Assembly: GCA_023249405.1 (NCBI GenBank)
Contig: JAHFCR010000026.1
Location: 1 to 37,909 of the forward strand
Origin: Peptococcaceae bacterium
GTDB lineage: Bacteria; Bacillota; DSM-12270; Thermacetogeniales; Thermacetogeniaceae
DNA: 37,909 bases
Direction: 5' to 3'
The notes under the pieces were generated by a model. The model searched no databases. It had not been told where the DNA came from and saw only the letters and a list, made by a program, of their open reading frames with translations. The position numbers and the translations under genes were made by a program. This document shows, piece after piece, positions 1 through 7,865 of this stretch; the stretch's first letter is position 1, and every line of letters starts with the position of its first letter.

Positions 1-1770
1 GACCTGGCGCGCCCCTGTGGTCACCTGGTCCACCGCCACCGCCACCTGGTTGAGGATGTCGTTCAGGGCCGACAGGGTGGCGTTGAGGTTATCCTTGATC
101 ACGGCGTGGTCGCCCTTATACTCTCCCCTCATCTCCACGTCCAGGTTGCCGCCTGCCATCTCCTTGAGGCAATCGGAGGCCTCGTTGACCGGTTTCAGCA
201 CTGCATCTAGGGTGTCGTTGACACCGGCCAGGATTTCATTATATGCACCCTTAAATTTTGCTGCATTACCGCGTACCTGCAGTTGCCCATCCTGCGCTGC
301 TTTGGACAATAGTCCCATTTCATTCTCCAGGTTGTTGAGGACATTGATCATGTTGGTCAAGCTTTTGGCAAGCACGTCATTTTCCGACCTGATAGAAATC
401 TCTGTCGAAAGATTGCCGTCAGCAATTGACTGCGCCACATCTGCCATTTGATTGGTAGATTCCAGCAGCTTGGTAAACGCCGGCATCAGTGTATCATTTT
501 CGCTTCTGCGCCCAATTCTCTTATATTCTTCAAGGTCGCTCAGGTTGCCATCGCTGATATGAGAAACCGTTTCCCGTATTTTTACCAGCCTGTTATGAAC
601 ATCATTGACGGCGTTTTTGATATCATTCCAGATACCTAAATAGTCTTTAGTAATTTTTTTAGAAAGGTCGTTGACCGCCATTTTTTGTAGGCATATCATT
701 ATTTCCTCGAGCGGATTGGCTATCGAGTCAATCAGCCCATTCATGCCTTGGATTGTATTATTATAGGCGCCGTGAAGCTTATCGGCGTCCCCGCGTTTGG
801 AGAGAATACCTTCCGAAGCAGCTTGCACCAGGCCGGTCATCTCTGCAGTGACGCCCTTTATCTCGTCGATACAGTTGTTCAGGTTGTTCTTGATGTTATT
901 GAAGTCACCCTTGTATTCCTCAGTGATTTTCTCCGGCATATCTCCCTTGCTGATCCGGGCGACGTAATTTTCAGCTACCTTCAGTGGACCGATCAGGGCA
1001 TCCAGGGCATCATTGATTCCCCGGAGGATCTTCCGGTAGACGCCCTTCGAACGATCAGGATTAGCCCGCTTCGACAGGTCGCCTTCGCGGGCGAGCCTGA
1101 TCACTACTCCCACCTCGTCCACCAGGACGCCGACCTCGTCGATACAGTTGTTCAGGTTGTTCTTGATGTTATTGAAGTCACCCTTGTATTCCTCGGCGAT
1201 CTTTTCGGGGATGTCGCCTTTGCTGATTCGGTCTATGTAATCAGCGGCAATATTCAGTGGACCGATCAGAGCATCCAGCATTTCATTGATTCCGCCCACC
1301 AGCAGTTGGTAATCCCCCTCGGCCCGAATATCGACCCTGGCTAAAAGATTGCCAGCCTTGGCTTTTTCCACCAGTTCCTGAATTGCTTGCAGTGCTAGCT
1401 TGTGGCCTGTCCGATCGACTATTGTCTCAATGGCGCCAGTGATATTGCCTTTGGAATCATAGGTAGGAGTAGGTATATATTCAAAGAAATACTTTCTGTC
1501 CTTGATTGTCGCCCATGTTTCAATGTGGGAGGAATCACCAGCAACAAGGACGTTCTCCACGCAACTAATCTCTGATTTGATCAGTGATGTAATCAGTGTG
1601 CCCTCCAGATGCTCCTTTCTTTTACCTACCAGTTCTGCAAAGGAATCGTTGCCATAAACAACTTTCCGATTCTTGTCTACAACGAATACGGGTGCTTGAA
1701 GCATTTCCAACACTGATAGGTCTTTCTTGCCCCCCTTGGCGGCGGCTTCCTTGTCACTGTTTGTTTCCAT
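1..1770 (-). CDS. Cytoplasmic PAS/poly-HAMP methyl-accepting chemotaxis protein (C-terminal part beyond window)
   Basis: This is a chemoreceptor that should feed the CheW-CheA pair encoded just upstream. The 590 visible residues begin with a PAS-like sensor (about 18-128), followed by roughly ten HAMP-like units, each carrying a G-[DN]-L/I turn (KAGNLL, SKGDIPEKI, REGDLSKR, ISDGNLSD, AGGNLDVEM). No hydrophobic stretch long enough for a membrane helix is visible, so the protein looks soluble. Two HAMP pairs are 91 residues apart and share a perfect 60-bp repeat. The gene runs off the left edge, so the signalling tip and methylation helices are not seen; the receptor call rests on the PAS/HAMP layout and the cheW neighbour. 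The ATG lies one base after the cheW stop, with GAGGAG inside the end of cheW as ribosome site, which suggests translational coupling. Confidence 0.85.
   Translation of the reverse strand, partial: METNSDKEAAAKGGKKDLSVLEMLQAPVFVVDKNRKVVYGNDSFAELVGKRKEHLEGTLITSLIKSEISCVENVLVAGDSSHIETWATIKDRKYFFEYIPTPTYDSKGNITGAIETIVDRTGHKLALQAIQELVEKAKAGNLLARVDIRAEGDYQLLVGGINEMLDALIGPLNIAADYIDRISKGDIPEKIAEEYKGDFNNIKNNLNNCIDEVGVLVDEVGVVIRLAREGDLSKRANPDRSKGVYRKILRGINDALDALIGPLKVAENYVARISKGDMPEKITEEYKGDFNNIKNNLNNCIDEIKGVTAEMTGLVQAASEGILSKRGDADKLHGAYNNTIQGMNGLIDSIANPLEEIMICLQKMAVNDLSKKITKDYLGIWNDIKNAVNDVHNRLVKIRETVSHISDGNLSDLEEYKRIGRRSENDTLMPAFTKLLESTNQMADVAQSIADGNLSTEISIRSENDVLAKSLTNMINVLNNLENEMGLLSKAAQDGQLQVRGNAAKFKGAYNEILAGVNDTLDAVLKPVNEASDCLKEMAGGNLDVEMRGEYKGDHAVIKDNLNATLSALNDILNQVAVAVDQVTTGARQV
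862..921. repeat. 60-bp perfect direct repeat, copy A
   Basis: This 60-base segment is identical to positions 1135-1194. On the minus strand it encodes the end of one HAMP unit (KGDFNNIKNNLNNCIDE). The copies are 273 bases (91 codons) apart, which keeps the frame. Similarity continues beyond the perfect block, for example the shared GGACCGATCAG near 987 and 1260. This points to recent duplication or gene conversion of a HAMP pair. Confidence 0.95.
1135..1194. repeat. 60-bp perfect direct repeat, copy B
   Basis: This is the second copy of the block at 862-921, identical over 60 bases. It lies in the more N-terminal HAMP pair of the chemoreceptor. No third identical copy is visible among the remaining HAMP units, which are clearly diverged. 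Confidence 0.95.
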
Positions 1771-1771
1771 A

Positions 1772-2272
1772 CTAAGCACTCTCCTCTTCGTCGAAAAGTA
1801 GTCTATTGGCGTTTAATAGAATCTTTACCTGCTCCCCGACCTTGCCCATGCCTTGGATGAACTTATTATTCTTCCCTTTTCTCATCTTTGGAGGCGGTTC
1901 AATCTCGCTTTTTTGGATGTCTAGCACCTCCAGCACGCGATCGACGATTAGCCCAACCGGCTGTTCGTCGATGTTGATCACGATGATGCAGGTGCGGTCA
2001 TCATAAGGGCGTTCTTCAACACCAAAACGAAGCCGCACATCCATAACCGGGATCACTTTACCCCGCAAGTTGATCACTCCCTTGACATAAAGAGGCATGT
2101 CCGGGACTTCTGTGATATTCTGAATGCCGATAATCTCTGTGACATATCTGATCTCAATGCCAAAATCCTCTTTATTGAGGACAAATGTCAAGTATTTATC
2201 CTCTTGAGTGTCTTCGTTTTCCTCTTCTTCGTCTTCCAGCAGATCCGCCTCAAACTTCTCCCTTGCACCCAT
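1772..2272 (-). CDS. cheW: Chemotaxis coupling protein CheW
   Basis: CheW is the adaptor that joins receptors to the CheA kinase in the chemosensory array. The 166-residue protein is one CheW domain (about 25-160) with the family pattern: YLTFVLNKEDFGIEI, then a TEVPDMPLYVKGVINLRGKVIPVMD-type core and GLIVDRVLEVLDI. The first 25 residues are an acidic leader (EDEEEENEDTQED). The ATG follows GGAGG with 8 bases between. It lies 32 bases after cheA and abuts the receptor gene, so cheA-cheW-receptor is one transcription unit, presumably read from the sigma-28 promoter at 4811-4838. Confidence 0.95.
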   Translation of the reverse strand: MGAREKFEADLLEDEEEENEDTQEDKYLTFVLNKEDFGIEIRYVTEIIGIQNITEVPDMPLYVKGVINLRGKVIPVMDVRLRFGVEERPYDDRTCIIVINIDEQPVGLIVDRVLEVLDIQKSEIEPPPKMRKGKNNKFIQGMGKVGEQVKILLNANRLLFDEEESA

Positions 2273-2304
2273 CTATACCGCCTCCGTAATTAACGTTCTT
2301 GTTT

Positions 2305-4734
2305 TTATGAAGCGTTCTTTTCTATCGAACTGACGAGATCGGCAATATCCATAATCATGCCAACCTCACCATCCCCCATGATCGCGCAGCCCGAAATGCC
2401 CCGTACCCGTTTCAGATAAGCAGGCAGCCCTTTGATCACGATCTGTTGCTGGCCGATAAGTTCATCTACAAAAAGGCAGCATTTATTGTCATTGCTGTCC
2501 ACGTAAATGAGTATTCCTTTAGTCAAGTCTTTGTGCTTTGGATCTATGTGGTAGAGTTCATGTAGCCTGGCGACGGGCAACAGTTCTCCCCGGATACGTA
2601 CAATTTCCAGATTGTCAGGCGTACAGGTGATCTGGTCTGACTTAGGTCGAAATGATTCCTTGATGGAACTGATCGGGATTATGTAACGGTTGTGGCCTAC
2701 CCTGATCACCATTCCTTCAATTATGGCAAGAGTGAGTGGAATCCGAATAGCGAACATGGTCCCAATGCCGGGTTTACTGCGGATATCCAGTTTGCCTCGC
2801 AGCTTTTCTATATTCCGCCTTACCACGTCCATACCTACGCCACGCCCCGAAATGTTGGAGACCTGTTCTGCTGTTGAGAAACCGGGTTCAAAGATCAGGC
2901 GCCAAACGTCTTCATCCTTCATATCCCGGTCTTCTTCTCTAACCAGCCCTTTTTCCACTCCCTTTCGGAAAATCTTTTCACGGTTCAGTCCGCCGCCGTC
3001 ATCCTCGACCGTAATCCATACCTCTCCTGCCGAGTGCTTGGCTTCAATGGTAACCTTGCCGGTTTCCGATTTGCCTGCGAGCTTGCGCTCGGTGACGCTT
3101 TCAATCCCGTGATCAACAGCATTTCTGATCAGATGTACTAAGGGATCAGAGATCTGTTCGATAATTGTTTTGTCCACTTCCGTGTCTTCACCGATGATCT
3201 CTAGTTCTACCTGTTTATTCGCCTTGTTGGCAAGATCCCGGACCAGGCGCAGCATTCTGCGGAATACTCCGGCCAGAGGGATCATGCGCATAGACATGGC
3301 CACTTCCTGGATTTCTCTGGATATCTTGTCCAACTGTAGAAATGCCTTGCTAAAACGGGCATTCTGCGAAACATCGACAGCCTGATCGTTAGTTACCATC
3401 GCCTCGGCGATCACCAATTCACCGACTAGATCCAGCAGTTTATCCAGTTTCTCGATATCCACTCTGATTACTTGCTGCACATTACTCGACGCCGGTTGCT
3501 TTTGTAGTGTAGCCGAATCAACGATCCCCGGATCCTCTATCCTGGCATCAGGCAACACTTTATCTTCTGCAGATATTACAGCCTGAGCTTCAGTCGCTGC
3601 AACCGGTTTATGTTCTTGTCTTTCTGGCAAAAAGTTGGAGTCGTCATAATTTTGGCCAGCTAGGTCCTGTTCCTGGGAGGAAGCAGTTTCTACATAACCG
3701 GACTCTAGCTCTTGAGTAATTTTCTCCAAACTGCCTATCAATTGCTGAAAATTGGGGATTGCTTGATTAACTCCACCTGTTGTGCTGAGGACTTTATTGC
3801 TGATGGCATCCAGAACGCTCAATAAAACGGACATTGTTGCATGATCACAGGCCTGGTTCCGTTCTCGAATAATGCCCAGGACGTTTTCAGCCAGGTGGCT
3901 CAGGTTTTCAATGTCACCGTATCCGAAGAAGCCGGCATTTCCCTTGATACTGTGAAACGATCTAAAAACCTGGGAGGAGAGTTCAGCGTCAGCAGTTTTT
4001 TCCAGGCTTAGCAGGGCCATTTCCGCTTCTTCACAGAGTTCCTGGGTTTCTTCGGCAAAGCGCCTAGCCATCTCCGGCGTTACGGACAGGACCATTTCTG
4101 TCAGATCAAGAGGTTCCGCAAACCCGTCCGGTTCAGGCTGTGCAACTGTGGCCGTAACCCGGGCAACCATACTCTCGATCCGTTTGTATTCCTCTTCCTG
4201 TTCAGGATCTGGCTCCTGTGTTGAGTTGTCGGTATCAGGGCTTAAAATCCCAGGGCGTTCCACATCCAGTTCGGTTGCCGGATTGATGGCGTTTCTGAGA
4301 TCATTGATGATAAACTCTGCTTCAGCTTCAAAACCCTCATCAGTGAGTTGGCGCTCAACAGCATCCAGGATGTTTCTGATCAGATCGCTGGTGCGGCACA
4401 GTAGATCGATATGTTCCGGTTTTATGAACGCCTTATTTTTACGCAGGATGTCCAGCAGTGTTTCTGCCTCGTGAGTGACACTGATAATTGTCTGTAGATC
4501 TAAAAAGGCGGCCGTTCCCTTAAGAGAGTGAAAAAGACGGAAGACCTCGTTTAAAATCTCCTCGTCCACCACCCCGGAGGCGGTTGCGGTCCTTTCCATG
4601 TCTATAATCCGAGGCTCAACGCTCTCTAGCAGCTCGCGGCTCTCGGTTACAAAGTCCTTGACCATTTCCAGCCTTTCTTCAAGGTCGCTGTCCAATTGTT
4701 TTGTTTCCCTCCGTGAACGAAACTTTGTTTTCAC
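2305..4734 (-). CDS. cheA: Chemotaxis histidine kinase CheA with two HPt domains
   Basis: CheA autophosphorylates in response to receptors and passes phosphate to CheY. Order (809-residue numbering): HPt 1 with FHSLKGTA (His69), HPt 2 with FHSIKGNAGF (His261), a long linker, a dimerisation helix (about 422-485, KLDKLLDLVGELVIAEA), an ATPase domain (N box HLIRNAVDHGIE near 534, DDGGG near 578, GRGVGMDVV near 630) and a C-terminal CheW-like domain. No standard P2 CheY-docking domain is apparent between HPt 2 and the dimerisation helix. The start is uncertain: the GTG at 4734 has no ribosome site, whereas an in-frame TTG at 4695 follows GGAGG by 12 bases and would give 796 residues. A sigma-28 promoter lies 77 bases upstream of the GTG. 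Confidence 0.95.
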   Translation of the reverse strand: MKTKFRSRRETKQLDSDLEERLEMVKDFVTESRELLESVEPRIIDMERTATASGVVDEEILNEVFRLFHSLKGTAAFLDLQTIISVTHEAETLLDILRKNKAFIKPEHIDLLCRTSDLIRNILDAVERQLTDEGFEAEAEFIINDLRNAINPATELDVERPGILSPDTDNSTQEPDPEQEEEYKRIESMVARVTATVAQPEPDGFAEPLDLTEMVLSVTPEMARRFAEETQELCEEAEMALLSLEKTADAELSSQVFRSFHSIKGNAGFFGYGDIENLSHLAENVLGIIRERNQACDHATMSVLLSVLDAISNKVLSTTGGVNQAIPNFQQLIGSLEKITQELESGYVETASSQEQDLAGQNYDDSNFLPERQEHKPVAATEAQAVISAEDKVLPDARIEDPGIVDSATLQKQPASSNVQQVIRVDIEKLDKLLDLVGELVIAEAMVTNDQAVDVSQNARFSKAFLQLDKISREIQEVAMSMRMIPLAGVFRRMLRLVRDLANKANKQVELEIIGEDTEVDKTIIEQISDPLVHLIRNAVDHGIESVTERKLAGKSETGKVTIEAKHSAGEVWITVEDDGGGLNREKIFRKGVEKGLVREEDRDMKDEDVWRLIFEPGFSTAEQVSNISGRGVGMDVVRRNIEKLRGKLDIRSKPGIGTMFAIRIPLTLAIIEGMVIRVGHNRYIIPISSIKESFRPKSDQITCTPDNLEIVRIRGELLPVARLHELYHIDPKHKDLTKGILIYVDSNDNKCCLFVDELIGQQQIVIKGLPAYLKRVRGISGCAIMGDGEVGMIMDIADLVSSIEKNAS

Positions 4735-4810
4735 ACTAATTTTTATTACAGAAGACTGGCAATATAGTTGTTCTGAAGCCTGAAAATCAGTGATAAAGAA
4801 CCTAGCCTTT

Positions 4811-4838
4811 ATATCGGTCTGTTTTTAGGAACTCTTTA
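4811..4838 (-). promoter_or_regulatory. Sigma-28 (FliA/SigD) promoter for cheA-cheW-receptor
   Basis: Read on the minus strand this is TAAA, 16 bases, ACCGATAT. The known sigma-D/sigma-28 consensus is TAAA, about 15 bases, GCCGATAW, so the -35 is perfect and seven of eight -10 bases match. It lies 77 bases upstream of the cheA GTG, and fliA is encoded in the same locus. Confidence 0.8.
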
Positions 4839-4995
4839 GTGCCAAACATTCTCTCCGATTCTTTACCTGCAAGTGTAGTAAACTGCATACGTAATCTTGC
4901 CAACTCTTTCTATTGATGGAAAATAGTAATTTGAGCAGTTTTTATATCTATCAGCAAAATGGAGCGCTGCTGGAGTCTGAGGAAAATACCGACAC

Positions 4996-5012
4996 GAATA
5001 TTCAAAATATTC
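4996..5012. promoter_or_regulatory. Palindrome upstream of the fliY promoter, possible operator
   Basis: The sequence GAATATT-CAA-AATATTC is a perfect 7-bp inverted repeat with a 3-base spacer. It ends 16 bases before the -35 of the sigma-A promoter, a usual place for an activator site. AT-rich palindromes also occur by chance, and no cognate regulator is encoded in the window. Confidence 0.4.
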
Positions 5013-5028
5013 TATATATAGCAATTAA

Positions 5029-5057
5029 TTGACATTTTACCCTACTAGTATTAATAT
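5029..5057 (+). promoter_or_regulatory. Sigma-A promoter for the fliY-fliA operon
   Basis: TTGACA is followed after exactly 17 bases by TAATAT. The -35 is perfect and the -10 differs from TATAAT at two positions. Transcription would start near 5064, about 160 bases before fliY. This is the best housekeeping promoter in the window and faces the long motor operon. Confidence 0.75.
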
Positions 5058-5224
5058 AACAAGATGAAACCTTTTTTTCAATAAATACATGGTAAAATAG
5101 CAAGTCTAGCTAAGATAGTTTAAGATTTAAGAATTTATTTCTCCATATATGATGCTAAAACCTATGCAGCAATTGAGATTAATCAACGTATGATTTTTTA
5201 ATATTTTGAACTGGTGGACTGGAT

Positions 5225-6334
5225 ATGGAAAGGCAAGTTTTGACACAAGAGGAACTTAATATTCTGCTGGAAGGAGATTCTTCTGACAGCATTAATGCTA
5301 ATTTGCCAGAAACTGAAGAGCTGAAACTGTCTTCAAGCGATAGAAAAACATTGGTAAGAATAGTTGATATTTCCATGAAAAAGTCAGCTGAGTCTCTGTC
5401 GCAGTTGATAAAAAGACCAGTTAGAAGTAATAGTCCGATTATTTCGGAAACGACCTGGGACAGAATTGTCAAAGAGGGAATTATCTCCTCGGAACGCATT
5501 GTCACGACAGTGAGTTTCATAGAGGGACTCCAGCATGATAACCTCATGGTGATCAAAGTTAAAGATGCGGAAGTCATCGTCGACCTGATGATGGGAGGCA
5601 AGGGCCAAGCTATCGCCGGAGAGTTAGATGAATTGAGAATGAGCGCGGTCGGAGAGGCCATGAATCAGATGATGGGAACGTCAGCAACGGCGCTGGCGGA
5701 TATGTTTGACGAAAAAGTGGTTATTTCCACACCGACGATAAAAATAGTCAATGACGAAAAACAACTGTTTTCCAAGTATCAGAATGAAAAAATAATACTG
5801 GTCCGAATAGAATTTTCAATGGTTTTAGACGAGCCTGTGCAAATGGAGCTATGCCAAGTCATGCCGATCACCAATGCTCTGGAAATGATCAGAAGAGCTA
5901 AAAATGAAGGGGCGCTCATTCCTGACCAAGCACCAGAACCCTTAAAGCCGCTGAAGACCACTACTGGGGAGCATCCGGAAAAAATGGTTTCTGCGCAACC
6001 AGTTCAATTTCTTCCCTTGGAGAAGAGCATGACTATGAAGAACGATCCCGTAAGACAGGCAGAATATAACAAATTGGAATTGATCTATGATGTTCCCTTG
6101 CAGTTCACCGTGGAATTGGGAAGAACTGAAAAGTCATTAAAAGAGATTTTAGAATTGGGACCAGGTTCGGTCATCGGATTGGAGAAATTGGCGGGAGAGC
6201 CCTTGGACATCTTGGTAAATGGCAAGTATATTGCAAAGGGCGAAGTTATTGTCATTGATGAAAACTACGGAGTCAGGATAAAGGAAATTCTCAATTGCGA
6301 AGAGAGAGTTGGCAGTATTAAAAACCGTGTGTAA
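5225..6334 (+). CDS. fliY: Flagellar rotor switch protein / CheY-P phosphatase FliY
   Basis: FliY belongs to the C-ring and in Firmicutes also dephosphorylates CheY-P. Domains: an N-terminal FliM-like CheY-binding segment (LTQEELNILLEG, 6-17), a CheC-like region (about 37-215), a charged linker, and a C-terminal SpoA/FliN domain (about 287-358, VPLQFTVELGRTEKSLKEIL). The second CheC helix keeps the S-x3-E-x2-N phosphatase pattern (S140, E144, N147). The first helix reads RKTLVRIVDISM and lacks the usual E and N, so only one site looks intact. The ribosome site (GGTGG) is weak. It is first in the operon and directly before cheY, but unusually far from fliM (14977). Confidence 0.92.
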   Translation: MERQVLTQEELNILLEGDSSDSINANLPETEELKLSSSDRKTLVRIVDISMKKSAESLSQLIKRPVRSNSPIISETTWDRIVKEGIISSERIVTTVSFIEGLQHDNLMVIKVKDAEVIVDLMMGGKGQAIAGELDELRMSAVGEAMNQMMGTSATALADMFDEKVVISTPTIKIVNDEKQLFSKYQNEKIILVRIEFSMVLDEPVQMELCQVMPITNALEMIRRAKNEGALIPDQAPEPLKPLKTTTGEHPEKMVSAQPVQFLPLEKSMTMKNDPVRQAEYNKLELIYDVPLQFTVELGRTEKSLKEILELGPGSVIGLEKLAGEPLDILVNGKYIAKGEVIVIDENYGVRIKEILNCEERVGSIKNRV

Positions 6335-6358
6335 TTTTAGGAAGGAGGCATCATCTTT

Positions 6359-6724
6359 TTGGGAAAAAGGGTATTGATCATAGATGATGCCAAGTTCATG
6401 CGGGCGATGATCAAGGATATTCTTATCGGCGGAGGCTATGAAGTAGCCGGTGAGGCCGAGAATGGAATAGAAGCGATCAGGCTTTATAAAGAATTGCAAC
6501 CGGATGTGGCGACAATGGACATAACCATGCCGGAGATGAATGGGGTTGATGCCTTGAAAGAGATTCGGAAAATTGATGCCAGCGCCAAGGTTGTCATGTG
6601 TACTGCGATGGGCCAGAAAGCTTTAGTGATAGAAGCAATCCAATCCGGAGCAAGTGATTTTATCGTCAAGCCGTTTCAGCCGGAGCGTATTTTACAGACT
6701 CTCGCCAAAGTATTGGGTACTTAA
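6359..6724 (+). CDS. cheY: Chemotaxis response regulator CheY
   Basis: CheY is a single receiver domain that, when phosphorylated by CheA, binds the FliM/FliY switch. The 121 residues carry all family residues: D9-D10, phospho-acceptor D54 (TMDITMPEMNG), T82 (VVMCTAMG) and K104 (FIVKPFQ). The start is TTG at 6359 behind AAGGAGG; the rather long spacing makes the exact start slightly uncertain, but the first beta strand (KRVLIIDD) leaves no room for a later one. It follows fliY by 24 bases. A fliY-cheY pair is usual in Firmicutes flagellar operons. Confidence 0.96.
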   Translation: MGKRVLIIDDAKFMRAMIKDILIGGGYEVAGEAENGIEAIRLYKELQPDVATMDITMPEMNGVDALKEIRKIDASAKVVMCTAMGQKALVIEAIQSGASDFIVKPFQPERILQTLAKVLGT

Positions 6725-6747
6725 CTGGATTCGTTACTAAGGCGGTG

Positions 6748-7863
6748 ATGGCCGAAGTGAAAGTAAAACGCTTTTACGGAGATAATATGCCCGATCTCCT
6801 GGGCAAGGTCAAGTCTGAATTAGGTAGCGAGGCTATCATTATTCAGTCACGCAAGGTGCGGCAAGGCGGTATCCTTGGGATCTTCGGCCCGTCTCTATTA
6901 GAGGTTATCGCTGCCGCAGACAGCGATAACCGTAAAGTGCTGGTTGACAGCGAACAAGATTGCAGGCTCGAGCAGCTTCGTCTGATCCAGAATGATGCTG
7001 TTTCCAGGCAGGTATCCGAACTCAAAAAGATACTTGAAGAGAATATGCCCGCTCCCTCATATGGCAAACCCCGCCGAGTATTCCCCGGTTGCTTTGAGCA
7101 GATCTTCCAAGTCCTATTATCAAACGATGTTGGCGAAGGTACAGCTAGAGAGATCATCGATCGCGCCATGTATAAGATCAATCAATCCCGGTGGCAGGAT
7201 CTGGCGGCGATCAAAGCCGATGTCCTGGAAATTATCACCGATTACTTTAAAGAATATATCAGTACTGAAAGCAAAGAGAAAGAGCGTATCGCTTTGGTCG
7301 GCCCCACCGGGGTTGGCAAGACGACAACGTTGGCCAAACTGGCTGCAATCGCCTCGGTCTTAAAAGAGAAAAAAGTGGCCCTGATCACCATAGACACTTT
7401 TCGAGTCGCCGCTTTAGAGCAGTTAAGAACGTACGCGGATATCATCTCTGTATCCATGGATGTGGCTCATACTCCAAAGGAGCTTAAAAGCTTATTGGAC
7501 AAGCATCAGGATAAGGATCTGGTGCTGGTGGACACTGCAGGAAGAAGTCCTTACAACAAGTTGCAAATAGCTGAAATCAAGGGTTTTTTAGATGCTTGTC
7601 CGGAATTGAAAATTTATCTGGTGTTAAATGTGGCCACCAATCAGAAGGATTTGAATGAGATTATTTTAAGTTTTGAGAAATTCTCGATTGCTAAACTGAT
7701 CTTTACAAAACTCGACGAGACGCATAGATATGGAACCATATTAAATATTGTCGCCGGTTTTAAAAAAGAATTGGCTTATGTCACTACAGGACAGAATGTG
7801 CCCGACGATATTGAAATTCCCACTCCGGTAAATATTGCACAACTAGTATTGAGGGAGGGATGA
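6748..7863 (+). CDS. flhF: Flagellar SRP-like GTPase FlhF
   Basis: FlhF is a GTPase related to the signal recognition particle that sets where and how many flagella are built. The N-terminal region begins VKRFYGDNMPDLLGKVKSEL, typical of the family, then a linker and the NG domain. Visible G motifs are the P-loop VGPTGVGKTTTLAKLA (about 185-200), DTFRVAALEQLRTYAD and VDTAGRSPYN. The ATG at 6748 is preferred over the GTG three bases before it because of AAGG spacing. The gene ends in a four-base overlap with a possible ATG of flhG. In many Firmicutes flhF follows flhA; here it precedes fliF. Confidence 0.95.
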   Translation: MAEVKVKRFYGDNMPDLLGKVKSELGSEAIIIQSRKVRQGGILGIFGPSLLEVIAAADSDNRKVLVDSEQDCRLEQLRLIQNDAVSRQVSELKKILEENMPAPSYGKPRRVFPGCFEQIFQVLLSNDVGEGTAREIIDRAMYKINQSRWQDLAAIKADVLEIITDYFKEYISTESKEKERIALVGPTGVGKTTTLAKLAAIASVLKEKKVALITIDTFRVAALEQLRTYADIISVSMDVAHTPKELKSLLDKHQDKDLVLVDTAGRSPYNKLQIAEIKGFLDACPELKIYLVLNVATNQKDLNEIILSFEKFSIAKLIFTKLDETHRYGTILNIVAGFKKELAYVTTGQNVPDDIEIPTPVNIAQLVLREG

Positions 7864-7865
7864 CA

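Larger units (their letters stand above)
4735..5224. other. Divergent AT-rich control region between cheA and fliY
   Basis: No plausible gene is seen in these 490 bases. The region is much more AT-rich than its flanks. It holds a leftward sigma-28 promoter (4811-4838), a 17-bp palindrome (4996-5012) and a rightward sigma-A promoter (5029-5057). The untranslated leader of fliY would be about 160 bases. I looked there for a c-di-GMP riboswitch core and could not find one. Confidence 0.8.

Noticed and set aside
17-1344. Plus-strand frames at 17-451, 448-639 and 748-1344
   Set aside because: They are antisense to a continuous minus-strand receptor frame with clear HAMP motifs and have no recognisable protein features.
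5064-5224. Possible c-di-GMP (GEMM) riboswitch in the fliY leader
   Set aside because: A GCTAAAACCT-like stretch near 5153 loosely recalls the motif, but the conserved core and paired stems are not visible.
5179-5661. 160-residue minus-strand frame over the start of fliY
   Set aside because: It is antisense to a recognisable FliY and its product has Ser/Leu-rich shadow composition with no family features.
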